This document shows positions 26,402-35,357 of a stretch of 64,000 bases of DNA, one piece after another (position 1 is the stretch's first letter; each line of letters starts with the position of its first letter). The notes below the pieces were generated by a model. That model worked only from the letters and a program-made list of their open reading frames with translations, was not told the origin of the DNA and did no database searches. Location: positions 372,001 to 436,000 of the forward strand of contig NZ_FWYF01000003.1 in assembly GCF_900176375.1 (NCBI RefSeq). The letters run 5' to 3'. Origin of the DNA: Reichenbachiella faecimaris (GTDB lineage: Bacteria > Bacteroidota > Bacteroidia > Cytophagales > Cyclobacteriaceae). The position numbers were made by a program, and so were the translations under genes.

Positions 26402-27335
26402 AAGCTGATGAAACTTTTAGTAACCTCCAAGAAAGGAAATGAGCTAATCTTCTGTTTAGTCTACTCAATGTATGAATAATTGTTATTTTTCTTTTTACAA
26501 AGGTATAGCTTTCTAGGGCTGAAAATACCATTTCAAGATCTTGGTCTTTTGTCCTTAAAAGCTCTTGATCTAATAACATTCTGAAATGAGAGCAGCACCC
26601 AGCTACAAACTGATTTTCGGAAATGAGTTTTTCTTTTTTGAGTTTATCCAGCATTCTAACGACACTTAAAGTAGTATTCAATAATTTGTCCTCATAGGTG
26701 GATTGTCCTTCATGAATTCTGTATTTGAATAAATTCAGTTCAGGTGTGGAAACTATTCGAACATTAAGCTGGCAGATTCTAATCCACAGTTCGTAGTCCG
26801 CCACAATACCTAAGGAAGGATCTGAGTCAAACCCTCCTATTTTCCTTAGGAGGTTGGTTCGTAACATTACTGAAGGAATAGAAATTATGTTTTTGAGTAC
26901 TAAGGATGAAGTTAAATTATGTCCTAGATCATCTATCTTAGGAATAGTAATAGGCCGCTCTATCAGATCAAAATAGTAGCCACCTGAAAATGTTAATCCA
27001 ATATCAGAATTTTCAAGTAATTGTACCTGCTCATTTAGTTTATTAGGAAGCCAGCAGTCATCAGCATCTATGAAGGTCAAGTATACACCTTTAGATGCGG
27101 AAATTGCTTTGTTTCTGGCCGCACCCATACCAGAGTTGCATTGACTTATTAAGATAATCCGGTCGTCTTCAAATTTTTTAACTACGGCTTCGGTATTATC
27201 TGAAGAGCCGTCGTCAACTATTATATGCTCCCAGGCTGAATAAGTTTGTGAAAGTACAGAATTGATGGTTTCATGTATGTACTTTCCTGCATTATAAGCT
27301 GGTGTAATAATTGAAACTAGTGGTCTATCATTCAT
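26391..27335 (-). CDS. GT2 family glycosyltransferase
   Basis: A 314-residue GT-A enzyme: VSIITPAYNAGKYIHETINS at the start, HIIVDDGSSDNTEAVV, and LTFIDADDCW as the metal motif. The C-terminal half (residues 210-314) is helical with no further domain. Expected to extend the surface glycan with an unknown sugar. Overlaps the GT4 gene upstream by eight bases. Confidence 0.91.
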   Translation of the reverse strand: MNDRPLVSIITPAYNAGKYIHETINSVLSQTYSAWEHIIVDDGSSDNTEAVVKKFEDDRIILISQCNSGMGAARNKAISASKGVYLTFIDADDCWLPNKLNEQVQLLENSDIGLTFSGGYYFDLIERPITIPKIDDLGHNLTSSLVLKNIISIPSVMLRTNLLRKIGGFDSDPSLGIVADYELWIRICQLNVRIVSTPELNLFKYRIHEGQSTYEDKLLNTTLSVVRMLDKLKKEKLISENQFVAGCCSHFRMLLDQELLRTKDQDLEMVFSALESYTFVKRKITIIHTLSRLNRRLAHFLSWRLLKVSSAYDS

Positions 27336-28461
27336 TATGTCCTATAATATTTTTAATAATACCGAAATACGTGCTCCCTATTGTTTTTGGGCCAAATTTC
27401 AAACGGATTTCTTTGGCTATGTCATTCCTTTTTGATTGCAGGGCTGTTACCTTGTCAAGTGCAAGAAATAATTCTTCCTCAAAACTATCATGTTCAACAA
27501 GTACACCGTTTTTTTCATTTACATATTCTGAAATACCTCCTACTTTAGAAGCGATTACTGGGCATCCATATGACAATGCTTCAGCACAAACAACTGAGAA
27601 TGTTTCGTACGAAGAAGAGTGAATAAAAGCACTAGAGTTGGCAAAATATTTTTTGGCTACAGTAGAATTAATTACACCAATAAAACTAATGTTTTTTTCA
27701 AGCCTGTTTTTTTTTATAAAATCGATAATCAGGTTTTTCTGTGGCCCATACCCGGCTATGGTCAGCTTCGCATTAGGGTATTTAACAAGAAATAATTTGA
27801 ATCCTTTAAGAGCAAGAATGGGATCTTTGGGGTATTTCCACTGGCTCATCATGAAAAATGTTTTTGTATCAATTGAGCTATCAATTGGAAATGATTCATC
27901 GAATTCTACAACATTTGGTAAAATGTAGTGAGGAAAATTTGCCTTTAGGCTAAAGTTGTAGATGTCCTTATACAAGGACTTACTTACTACCGCAATTGGA
28001 ATATTATTTTTAAATATTCTTCTTATGCGGCTTGTCTTATTTGCTTTTTTTATACCAAAATTATTTCTGTATTCGCTCCAATGTTCATTTATAAGCATTG
28101 GTTTTCTAACTATTAATTTTACCCAATGGATATACGTACAAATAGGGTAGGCAATATGGAAATTTATTAATGAGTAATTTGAAATTTTTAGTCGAGCAAA
28201 AGTGTAAAGTAAAAGTAACGCATACATCAACTCCCATATTCGAAATATTTTGAAAGGCAGCCAGAAGTGAATATAATTATTTTCAGAACAGGACCAATTT
28301 TGCTCTAGCTTTAGGCGGCCTTTTCGAATATCGATATGGACTACATGATTGTTGCAATACGGTGAAATAGTATCTATGTGCCTCTTAACCCAAAGTGCTT
28401 CATAGGGATTACTTTTGTGAGGGTACCAGTTGGTGATATGCAGGATATTTATCTTCTTCAT
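27328..28461 (-). CDS. GT4 family glycosyltransferase
   Basis: A 377-residue GT-B protein. The N-terminal INILHITNWYPHKSNPYEALWVKRH start is GT4-like. TIAGYGPQKNLIIDFIKKNRLEKNISFIGV (about 230-260) and FIHSSSYETFSVVCAEALSYGCPVIASKVGG (about 277-307) carry the GT4 E-x7-E catalytic loop. It transfers a nucleotide-sugar residue. It diverges from the + strand methyltransferase gene with only 23 bases between the start codons. Confidence 0.93.
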   Translation of the reverse strand: MKKINILHITNWYPHKSNPYEALWVKRHIDTISPYCNNHVVHIDIRKGRLKLEQNWSCSENNYIHFWLPFKIFRIWELMYALLLLYTFARLKISNYSLINFHIAYPICTYIHWVKLIVRKPMLINEHWSEYRNNFGIKKANKTSRIRRIFKNNIPIAVVSKSLYKDIYNFSLKANFPHYILPNVVEFDESFPIDSSIDTKTFFMMSQWKYPKDPILALKGFKLFLVKYPNAKLTIAGYGPQKNLIIDFIKKNRLEKNISFIGVINSTVAKKYFANSSAFIHSSSYETFSVVCAEALSYGCPVIASKVGGISEYVNEKNGVLVEHDSFEEELFLALDKVTALQSKRNDIAKEIRLKFGPKTIGSTYFGIIKNIIGHNE

Positions 28462-28484
28462 TTATTCTATTAGCAAGCGATATT

Positions 28485-29102
28485 ATGATAAATTTTATTA
28501 AAAACCGTATAAAAAGCTCAGAGAGGCTCTTAAAGATCTATCAGAATCTGATCGGGTATTATCCAGATAATGATCAATGGTGTAGAATAGTGATGAATAG
28601 AGAAACTAAAAACATGGTTCAAAACCTGGATTATAATACTTTTTCTGCTCTCGAGATTTCAGGGACAGATTGGAGTACTTTTGGTTTTTCCGAATATCAA
28701 AATGTTTCATATCCTAATTTTGATATTTGCTTTGAGACTTTAGAAGAGCAATTTGACATCATAATTGCTGAACAGGTTTTTGAACATCTAAAATATCCTT
28801 ACAAAGCAGGTCTTAATGCATTTAAAATGTTAAAGGCAGATGGTTTTTTGTTAATTACAACTCCTTTTTTGTTGAAAATACATCCTTCTCCTGTAGATTG
28901 CACTCGCTGGACTCCAGAAGGGATGCTTTATTTTTTGGAAGAGTGCGGTTTTTCAAAAGATAAAATACAAACCTTTGGGTGGGGTAATAGGGAATGCGTT
29001 GTTGCAAATTTCAAAGAATGGTTTCCTTACAATGAGAAAAGACACTCTTTGAGAAATGAGCCTCAGTTCCCAATAGTAGTTTGGGCACTAGCTAAGAAAT
29101 GA
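28485..29102 (+). CDS. SAM-dependent methyltransferase (opposite strand inside glycan cluster)
   Basis: A 205-residue class I methyltransferase-like protein. FDIIIAEQVFEHLKYPYKAGLNAFKMLKADGFLLITTPF is the Methyltransf_11-type C-terminal half of the SAM site; the first glycine motif is weak (FSALEISGTDWSTF). It is the only + strand gene in a long minus-strand run. It converges with the next methyltransferase with a 15-base overlap and diverges from the GT4 gene upstream with 23 bases. Probably methylates a sugar or lipid-linked intermediate. Confidence 0.8.
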   Translation: MINFIKNRIKSSERLLKIYQNLIGYYPDNDQWCRIVMNRETKNMVQNLDYNTFSALEISGTDWSTFGFSEYQNVSYPNFDICFETLEEQFDIIIAEQVFEHLKYPYKAGLNAFKMLKADGFLLITTPFLLKIHPSPVDCTRWTPEGMLYFLEECGFSKDKIQTFGWGNRECVVANFKEWFPYNEKRHSLRNEPQFPIVVWALAKK

Positions 29103-29825
29103 TGATTTCTTAAATATTTTATATATCACTGCGTTGATTAACATTTTAAACGCACTTTTAACTCCAATTATTCCGCTTTTATAAAGTGCAATTTCTGAAT
29201 TTCGATATTCAAACAATTCGGGGTGAACTAGGTTTGTTGGTAAATTGGTCGATAGCCCAGAGGTTGTTGTTCGCTTGAAGATCAAAACATTTTGGCGGTA
29301 CCACCAATGAATTTTCTTATTTGTCCAAAAAACTTTTTTTATGCTGTCGTCTACTTCAAAACCTCGTTGAAAAAATTTGTTAATCCAGTAGTCTGGCCAT
29401 TGTTCGTTGATATGCATTTGTCCTCCTTGTCCAGGTATAGCGGCAGAGAAGAGAATGAGATCACTAGCATTACACAAGTTATCAATAAAAGTGTCAGAGC
29501 AGGATTCTTCTATGTGTTCGCCGACTTCAAGTGAAATAGCAAGGTCGTATTTTTTATCTAGTTCTACATTTGTTGACAAATCTATCTTTTGATATTCTGA
29601 TTCTTCAATTGAAAAGCAACTCTGATTAAAAATAGAGCTATCTACTCCCAGTATTGACTTGACACCTTTAGATTTAAAAACACTCAGCCAACTACCAGTT
29701 CCACATCCAATGTCTATAACCGATTTAGGCTTGAATCGGTCAATAACATAGGGAACTATCTGGCTTGCAGAAGAGTTATTGTAAGCCCAATTATCATATA
29801 TGAAATTCGGATTATCTACCGTCAT
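29088..29825 (-). CDS. Class I SAM-dependent methyltransferase
   Basis: A 245-residue methyltransferase. Motif I SVIDIGCGTGSWLSVFKSKGVKSILGVDSSIF (about residues 35-66) is clear, followed by DLAISLEVGEHIEESCSDTFIDNLC and ILFSAAIPGQGGQMH. Expected to O- or N-methylate a sugar in the cluster's product. It is probably co-transcribed with the acyltransferase gene, which ends four bases into its own start region. Confidence 0.88.
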   Translation of the reverse strand: MTVDNPNFIYDNWAYNNSSASQIVPYVIDRFKPKSVIDIGCGTGSWLSVFKSKGVKSILGVDSSIFNQSCFSIEESEYQKIDLSTNVELDKKYDLAISLEVGEHIEESCSDTFIDNLCNASDLILFSAAIPGQGGQMHINEQWPDYWINKFFQRGFEVDDSIKKVFWTNKKIHWWYRQNVLIFKRTTTSGLSTNLPTNLVHPELFEYRNSEIALYKSGIIGVKSAFKMLINAVIYKIFKKSSFLS

Positions 29826-30334
29826 TTTGATCCTGTTGGTCTGTTAAATTTTATATGTTTCGCAGGCACGCCAGCTACTACTTCGTAGGGTAAAACATCT
29901 TTTAGTACAACAGAGTTAGCACCTATAATAGCATTATCTCCAATGCTAACACCTAAGTTTATAAATGATTTGTCTCCGATCCAAACGTGGTTTCCTATGG
30001 TAGTATTCTTCTCAATTATTTTAATTTCCGAATTAGTGCGGGAAGTCGTTGGCTGATCTAAGCTGTGAGTCTTTGATGTGATATGAACATATCTCCCGAT
30101 AGCGCAATGACTGCCTATTTTAACTGTCGATGATGACCCTGAATCTATTCGAGAGCCCTCATTGATGTATGTTTTTTCAGCGATTATGATATTGCCTTCA
30201 AATGAAACATTCCAAAATTGAACACTTGGATGAATATCAAATGCTCGGTAAATATTCTCATTAGTATATTGCCTATGAATAGAAAGCAATTTATTAACAA
30301 TGCGATATAGAAGCCATTTAAAACCTTTTTTCAT
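29822..30334 (-). CDS. Hexapeptide-repeat acyltransferase (WcaF/LbH type)
   Basis: A left-handed beta-helix acetyltransferase of about 170 residues. Imperfect hexapeptides run from about residue 50 (IIAEKTYINEGSRIDSG, GSHCAIGRYVHIT, NTTIGNHVWIGDKSF). The closing motif DNAIIGANSVVLKDVLPYEVVAGVPAK is typical of maltose-O-acetyltransferase-like sugar O-acetyltransferases. I start at the ATG giving MKKGFKWLLY: its ATGA overlaps the TGA of the upstream GT2 gene. A TTG 21 bases further upstream lies inside that gene. Confidence 0.88.
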   Translation of the reverse strand: MKKGFKWLLYRIVNKLLSIHRQYTNENIYRAFDIHPSVQFWNVSFEGNIIIAEKTYINEGSRIDSGSSSTVKIGSHCAIGRYVHITSKTHSLDQPTTSRTNSEIKIIEKNTTIGNHVWIGDKSFINLGVSIGDNAIIGANSVVLKDVLPYEVVAGVPAKHIKFNRPTGSK

Positions 30335-31302
30335 GTGAAAAATTTCCTTAAACAATAAATTAAAGTACGGTAATTTTTACCTAATAGTGGCTTCTTATAT
30401 ATAGCTTTTATTGATTCAATGATTGCTTTATCCTTCAAATTCCAGTACATATAATAGGCAGCGGCCTCTCTATTTATGAGTGATGGATCAAGATGATAGT
30501 GGTTTGTAATTTTTTGGAATTTTGCATTTAATTCGTAGAGATTATTTTCCATTAGGTCGTCAATACCTTTCTGATTCCTTTGATGGGTTAAGTGTAAAAC
30601 TATTTTATATAGATTTCTATTTTTAATTGTTATTTTCTTCCTACATAAGGAATTAGGAAGTATTCTATAGTAATAAAGGTATTCTCTTAGATTATAAGCC
30701 TTGGAAATACTTAATATTCTGTAAACAAAATCAATGTCTTCATAGTTGTTTTCGAAGTAGGCTCTGTAAATCCTAAGTTTAGGATCTATGAGTCTTGTCC
30801 TAACTACAGCAGTAGGACCGTGGATTTGACTATGCTTATCGATATTTTCCCGAATTTCTTGATCAGTTTGATTCATCAACACTTTATCAAACTCTTCCCC
30901 TTTTTCTGTAATAGTCTTGAACCCAGTACCACAAACTCCGTATTCTGGGTTTGATTTCAAAAAGTCAATTTGTTTTTTGAACCTTTCTCTATTTGAAAAA
31001 TCATCCGCATCATGAATGGTGAGAAATTCACCTTTGACCATGCCAAATAGTCGATTTACCGTCTCTGTTTTGCCAATATTTTTATTGTTGTGGCTTACAA
31101 CAATTCTGGGATCATCATAAGATTCAATAATTGAACGGGTTTGATCCGAAGATCCATCATCAGATACAATTAGTTCAAAATTTTGAAAACTCTGATCAAG
31201 AATAGAGTCAATAGCCTCACGAATATAATGCTGAGCATTATACGCGGGTAAAATAACGGATAATACTGGACGGTTCGAAAAGCTTAGCGCTGTAGTATCC
31301 AT
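30331..31302 (-). CDS. GT2 family glycosyltransferase (tandem copy A)
   Basis: A 323-residue GT2: LSVILPAYNAQHYIREAIDS, ELIVSDDGSSDQTRSIIES and FLTIHDADDFSNRERFKKQ. The N-terminal 100 residues align closely with the next gene upstream (shared TVNRLFG, TIHDADD, RF.KQI), indicating a tandem duplication followed by divergence. The two may add successive or alternative sugars. The end abuts the acyltransferase gene in ATGA coupling. Confidence 0.92.
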   Translation of the reverse strand: MDTTALSFSNRPVLSVILPAYNAQHYIREAIDSILDQSFQNFELIVSDDGSSDQTRSIIESYDDPRIVVSHNNKNIGKTETVNRLFGMVKGEFLTIHDADDFSNRERFKKQIDFLKSNPEYGVCGTGFKTITEKGEEFDKVLMNQTDQEIRENIDKHSQIHGPTAVVRTRLIDPKLRIYRAYFENNYEDIDFVYRILSISKAYNLREYLYYYRILPNSLCRKKITIKNRNLYKIVLHLTHQRNQKGIDDLMENNLYELNAKFQKITNHYHLDPSLINREAAAYYMYWNLKDKAIIESIKAIYKKPLLGKNYRTLIYCLRKFFT

Positions 31303-32207
31303 TTCAGAAATATTTTAAAAATGGACTTATATAGAGGGATGAAAAATGGATAACGTTTTATTGCGATTAGATTTATTTTAAGTGCCTCCTGATACATCTT
31401 AATCGAAACTAGAAAATATATTATCTCTATTTCATATTGGTAAGGGTTTGTTGTTAGGTTTTTAATTATTTCATTTTCGCTATCATTAATTTTTTTTACT
31501 GCGCCCAGTTCCAAATCATCTTTAATTCCTGAGCGCCGTTGACTTGCAAAATGAAAGGCCATCCATTTATAGACCAAATTTTTTGGGTTTTGGTAGGATT
31601 TACTCACCGAGCCAAACACATTTCTATAAAAGTAAAGACTTTCATCAACGTTAGTATATTCACCTTTATCTAATAATCTAAGCCCAAGGTCATAGTCCAT
31701 GTTGTTTTTGAAATAGTCTCTGAAGATTGGTTCGTTTTCTATGTACGGTTTTTTAACAATAATGGTAGCATCTCCATACCTTGGAAAGTCATCCTGCTCA
31801 TATTTTTTTTTATCAATTATAATATTTAGTCTTTTGCCACCCTCAGAGATGTATTCGATGTTGCAGCCACAAAATATGGCACTACTTGACTCAAGCTGGT
31901 TAATTTGTTTTTCAAACCTTAAAGGGTCTGAAATGTCATCTGCGTCATGAATTGTAATGTATTGTCCTTTAGCGAAACCAAAAAGCTTGTTCACAGTTTT
32001 TGGCTTTTTTAGGTTTGTCTTATTGCTGTAAATTTTTATGCGTGGGTCACGAAACGACTCTAGTATAGAGAGAGAATTGTCTTGTGAATTGTCATCGCAA
32101 ACTAGCAGCTCCCAGTTTGTATAGGATTGACATAAAATGCTTTCAATGGCCTGCTGAACATAATTTCCTGCATTATAAACAGGCATTAGAATGGAGAGAT
32201 TACACAT
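31284..32207 (-). CDS. GT2 family glycosyltransferase (tandem copy B)
   Basis: A 307-residue GT2 starting LSILMPVYNAGNYVQQAIES with ELLVCDDNSQDNS and YITIHDADDISDP as the nucleotide and metal sites. It is the closest relative in the window of the neighbouring GT2 (30331-31302) and probably its duplicate. Its start codon lies eight bases inside the FkbM-type gene upstream. Confidence 0.92.
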   Translation of the reverse strand: MCNLSILMPVYNAGNYVQQAIESILCQSYTNWELLVCDDNSQDNSLSILESFRDPRIKIYSNKTNLKKPKTVNKLFGFAKGQYITIHDADDISDPLRFEKQINQLESSSAIFCGCNIEYISEGGKRLNIIIDKKKYEQDDFPRYGDATIIVKKPYIENEPIFRDYFKNNMDYDLGLRLLDKGEYTNVDESLYFYRNVFGSVSKSYQNPKNLVYKWMAFHFASQRRSGIKDDLELGAVKKINDSENEIIKNLTTNPYQYEIEIIYFLVSIKMYQEALKINLIAIKRYPFFIPLYKSIFKIFLKWILQR

Positions 32208-32889
32208 GACTTTCTATTATATAAAATAGACTCTCTGCACCTTCATTTACTGGAATTTTGTACTTTATACTGTAACCCACTGAAGAAAGCAAGGTGTCAA
32301 TTTGTTCAAATTGATCATTAGAAAAATTCCTTTCAACAAGGATTACGGTTGGTTTGTACTTTTTCCAATCATTTGATTTTAACACCTCGAAATCATAGCC
32401 TTCGCAGTCGCAAGTTAAAAAATCTATAGTTTGATCTTTAGGTAAATAGGTATCTAAGACTTTGCTCAGGGGCCAAACAGATATTTTTTTTGGATTTAAA
32501 AGTGGTGAACTAAAGGAGGTGGCAATTTTTTCACTAAACGTATTGTTGGTTGGATGAATAGGGTCTTCATAATAGTTCATTTCCGTTTGTTCAACGCCAA
32601 TCCCTAATTCCAGATTTTTATCACGAGGGCGGTACTTATCAAAAATTAATTTTGAATTTGGCCTGGGTTCTATATTAATTCCACTCCAGTTGTTCAGGTA
32701 AAAATGTTGTGTGTTGGAAGCGGTAAACGGATGAAAGGCTCCAATGTCAATGTAAAAACCATTTTTCTTTTCAAGAAATATCCTCCTTAAAATTATGTCT
32801 TCACCGGCTTGAGAGAAGTAAAAATCAGCCTGATATTTATTAAAAAAGGCTTTTGAAATTATGTTTTTTATTCTTTTTAAGAAAGACAT
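32200..32889 (-). CDS. FkbM family methyltransferase
   Basis: About 229 residues. FYIDIGAFHPFTASNT (about 48-63) is the FkbM SAM site, DYFSQAGEDIILRRIF precedes it, and IDFLTCDCEGYDFEVLKSNDW (about 160-180) is the conserved D-EG.E module. FkbM enzymes O-methylate sugars or other small substrates. I chose the ATG giving MSFLKRIKN, one base after the stop of the upstream gene; an in-frame TTG 15 bases earlier overlaps that gene. Confidence 0.91.
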   Translation of the reverse strand: MSFLKRIKNIISKAFFNKYQADFYFSQAGEDIILRRIFLEKKNGFYIDIGAFHPFTASNTQHFYLNNWSGINIEPRPNSKLIFDKYRPRDKNLELGIGVEQTEMNYYEDPIHPTNNTFSEKIATSFSSPLLNPKKISVWPLSKVLDTYLPKDQTIDFLTCDCEGYDFEVLKSNDWKKYKPTVILVERNFSNDQFEQIDTLLSSVGYSIKYKIPVNEGAESLFYIIESHV

Positions 32890-32890
32890 A

Positions 32891-33643
32891 TTATTTTCTT
32901 TCAATATAAGTTGCGATTATTTCATACGCTTGAGATATAGGAGCACTTGAAAAATTTGAAGTAGTGCTTATCCAACCATAGGTGTCAGTCTTATTGGGTA
33001 ATAAATTTAACTCCCTTGCCCAAGAGTCCAATATTTCTGATTCGTCTGTTCTGTGTACATCATCTAAGAATATAGTAAACGTATCGGATAAATTATTTTG
33101 TACAAGTGGAATTGCTGGCTCTCTTGCATTTTTGCAAATATTTCCAACTGGGCCATCGACAATAACCAAATCAAATTTGTAATCGGTGAGCTTTTCTAAT
33201 TCCTGACCACTATACCATTTTCTATTGGAAGACTCAAGGTTATCTACTGGGGCATATAAAATATCTACATAATGGGCGAGGTTTTCATTGGCCAATTGTT
33301 TGTTTAAAATAGTTATCCAATCCTTGTTTGAATCGATACTTACAAATTTTAAATCTAGGTTATGGGTTTTTATCAGCCTACAAATCATTATCGTTGATGA
33401 ACCGCTTCCAAATTCTAAGATACAGGTCCTATTATTTATAATTATATCATTTAAAATGTGCTGAAGTAGTACAGGCCTCATACTTCTGTCAGTAATTGGA
33501 ATAAAAATATCTGTTGGACATAAAATATTTAGAAATTGTTGAGCCTGCATATCATAGAGTTGGTTTTTGAACTCTGTTCTTATGTGCTTATTAAAGATTC
33601 TTCCGAGACGAGCAATTAGCTTTTTGGTCTTTTTGATCAGCAT
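32891..33643 (-). CDS. Putative SAM-dependent methyltransferase
   Basis: A 250-residue soluble protein. TCILEFGSGSSTIMICRLIK (about residues 78-97) is a glycine-rich SAM motif I, followed by KFVSIDSNKDWITIL and FDLVIVDGPVG, as in the class I fold. Substrate unknown; the cluster suggests a glycan modification. It starts one base after the ABC transporter's gene ends. Confidence 0.75.
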   Translation of the reverse strand: MLIKKTKKLIARLGRIFNKHIRTEFKNQLYDMQAQQFLNILCPTDIFIPITDRSMRPVLLQHILNDIIINNRTCILEFGSGSSTIMICRLIKTHNLDLKFVSIDSNKDWITILNKQLANENLAHYVDILYAPVDNLESSNRKWYSGQELEKLTDYKFDLVIVDGPVGNICKNAREPAIPLVQNNLSDTFTIFLDDVHRTDESEILDSWARELNLLPNKTDTYGWISTTSNFSSAPISQAYEIIATYIERK

Positions 33644-33644
33644 A

Positions 33645-35357
33645 CTATAGTTTTATTATTTTATCGCAATACTTCAGAGTACTTTCTCTATGGGCTATAA
33701 TAACCATAGTCAATGATTCATCTTGAATAGCTTTAATAGCTTCAGTAATCTCGTTCTCGGTTTCAGTGTCTAAAGCAGAAGTTGCCTCGTCAAAGCATAA
33801 TAAGTCTGCACCATGATATAGCGCACGAGCAATTCCGATACGTTGTCGTTGACCACCTGATATTTTGGCACCTCTTTCACCAATGTTGCTATGTTTGCCA
33901 TTAGGTAGATCATGTACAAATTCTAAAAGTTGGGCCTTTTTTATTACTTCATCAAATTTATTATGATTTACCTTCTCTTTTGATATGCCAAAAGCTACGT
34001 TTTCAATTACACTTCCATCAATTAAAAACACATCCTGTCGGACGTAGCCACATCTTTCTTGCCATTTTGAAATGTTCGTTTCATTCAACTTTTCTCCATC
34101 AATTAGTATTTCTCCTGATGTAGGTTCTATAAACCCTAAAAGGAGATTCATCAAAGTTGTTTTTCCTGATCCAGACTTGCCCACTACCCCAATTGCTTCA
34201 CCTTTTTTAATACTTAACGAAAAATCACTGATGACATTTTTTTGAGATTCTGAATATTTGTAATGTATGTTTTGGAGTTGGATAGAATCTTCAAATTTTA
34301 AAGCCTTATTGTTTTCTGATTGAAATTTCTCTTTTTCTAAATATTCTTCCAAAAAATTGAGAATGTACTGTTGATTTTGGATGTTGACAACTGATAACAT
34401 TAATCTATTGATCGAAGGAATAGTTCGATACGCGGCTAGTCCAAAAACGCTCATTAATATTAATATTTTTTCTGTTCCATGTAGAAAGAACAAACCATAA
34501 AGGAGCATAATCATAACGGCAAGAACAACACAAATTTCAATTAGCCGGTTCGGTACATTTTGAATAACTAACAGCTTAATTCTAAGTGATTTGGCAAGTC
34601 GAGTTTGAACTATATACTCATTTAGGAAATTTTTGAAAGAACCATTTATTAAGACATCAACATATCCAAAAACAATTTCGAAAATTGGTTTGGCAATTTT
34701 TGGACCTAATTCATTGAGGTCTTCACCAAGAGATGAAATTGCAGTTTTGTTTTTTTTGTAGAATACTGTAAATACTGGAATTACTATTCCAATGAGTAAA
34801 AGCAAAATTTTTGGATCAAAGGCAAGTAGTGAGGCTAAAATCATAGTTAGCACTATAATTTCATTAGTTACCAGAAATACACTTGCCAACATCTGTTGTG
34901 CAAATTGCATCGGAATTGTCTGAATACGATTGAGAATTTTGTTGGAATTATTTCCAGTGAAATATGTAAATCCACGATCAAAAGTATTTTTTAAAATTTT
35001 TGAAGAAATTGATTCATGAACTACCCAGCTAAACAATGCTTGTTGCTTTTGTATCCATATCCCAAAACCATTTTTAAAGACTATGAACAAGAAAATAAAA
35101 AGGCATAAAACCAGGATGAAACTTTTGTCTGATTCAAATTTAAAAAATGCGTAGAGATGTCCCAGAATGGGATTTGTATGGATAAAATTGTCTTTAAGTA
35201 TGGCAGCCAACAATGGTAAGAGTGCAGCAAGACCAATTATTTCAAATATAGAATTTGCAAAAATTCCTATTAGGAGCCAAATGGAAGTTTTTCGAAACTT
35301 TCTAGGAAGAATATTTTTGATCCTTATTAAGGTATTAACAACAATGTTTTTATTCAT
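33645..35357 (-). CDS. ABC transporter, fused permease and ATPase (lipid-linked glycan flippase type)
   Basis: A 570-residue half-transporter. About six membrane segments lie in residues 25-320 (IWLLIGIFANSIFEIIGLAALLPLLAAI, and so on). The ATPase follows from about 345: Walker A GVVGKSGSGKTTLMNLL, signature ISGGQRQRIGIARALYHGADLLCFDEATSALD. Its architecture and context fit PglK/MsbA-type flippases that translocate undecaprenyl-linked oligosaccharides or glycolipids. No Wzx-type flippase is seen elsewhere in the cluster, so it may be the exporter. The start overlaps the upstream membrane-protein gene by four bases. Confidence 0.9.
   Translation of the reverse strand: MNKNIVVNTLIRIKNILPRKFRKTSIWLLIGIFANSIFEIIGLAALLPLLAAILKDNFIHTNPILGHLYAFFKFESDKSFILVLCLFIFLFIVFKNGFGIWIQKQQALFSWVVHESISSKILKNTFDRGFTYFTGNNSNKILNRIQTIPMQFAQQMLASVFLVTNEIIVLTMILASLLAFDPKILLLLIGIVIPVFTVFYKKNKTAISSLGEDLNELGPKIAKPIFEIVFGYVDVLINGSFKNFLNEYIVQTRLAKSLRIKLLVIQNVPNRLIEICVVLAVMIMLLYGLFFLHGTEKILILMSVFGLAAYRTIPSINRLMLSVVNIQNQQYILNFLEEYLEKEKFQSENNKALKFEDSIQLQNIHYKYSESQKNVISDFSLSIKKGEAIGVVGKSGSGKTTLMNLLLGFIEPTSGEILIDGEKLNETNISKWQERCGYVRQDVFLIDGSVIENVAFGISKEKVNHNKFDEVIKKAQLLEFVHDLPNGKHSNIGERGAKISGGQRQRIGIARALYHGADLLCFDEATSALDTETENEITEAIKAIQDESLTMVIIAHRESTLKYCDKIIKL

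Noticed and set aside
28485-29102. Frameshifted neighbour fused with 29088-29825
   Set aside because: Both have complete independent methyltransferase features on opposite strands; they simply converge with a short overlap.
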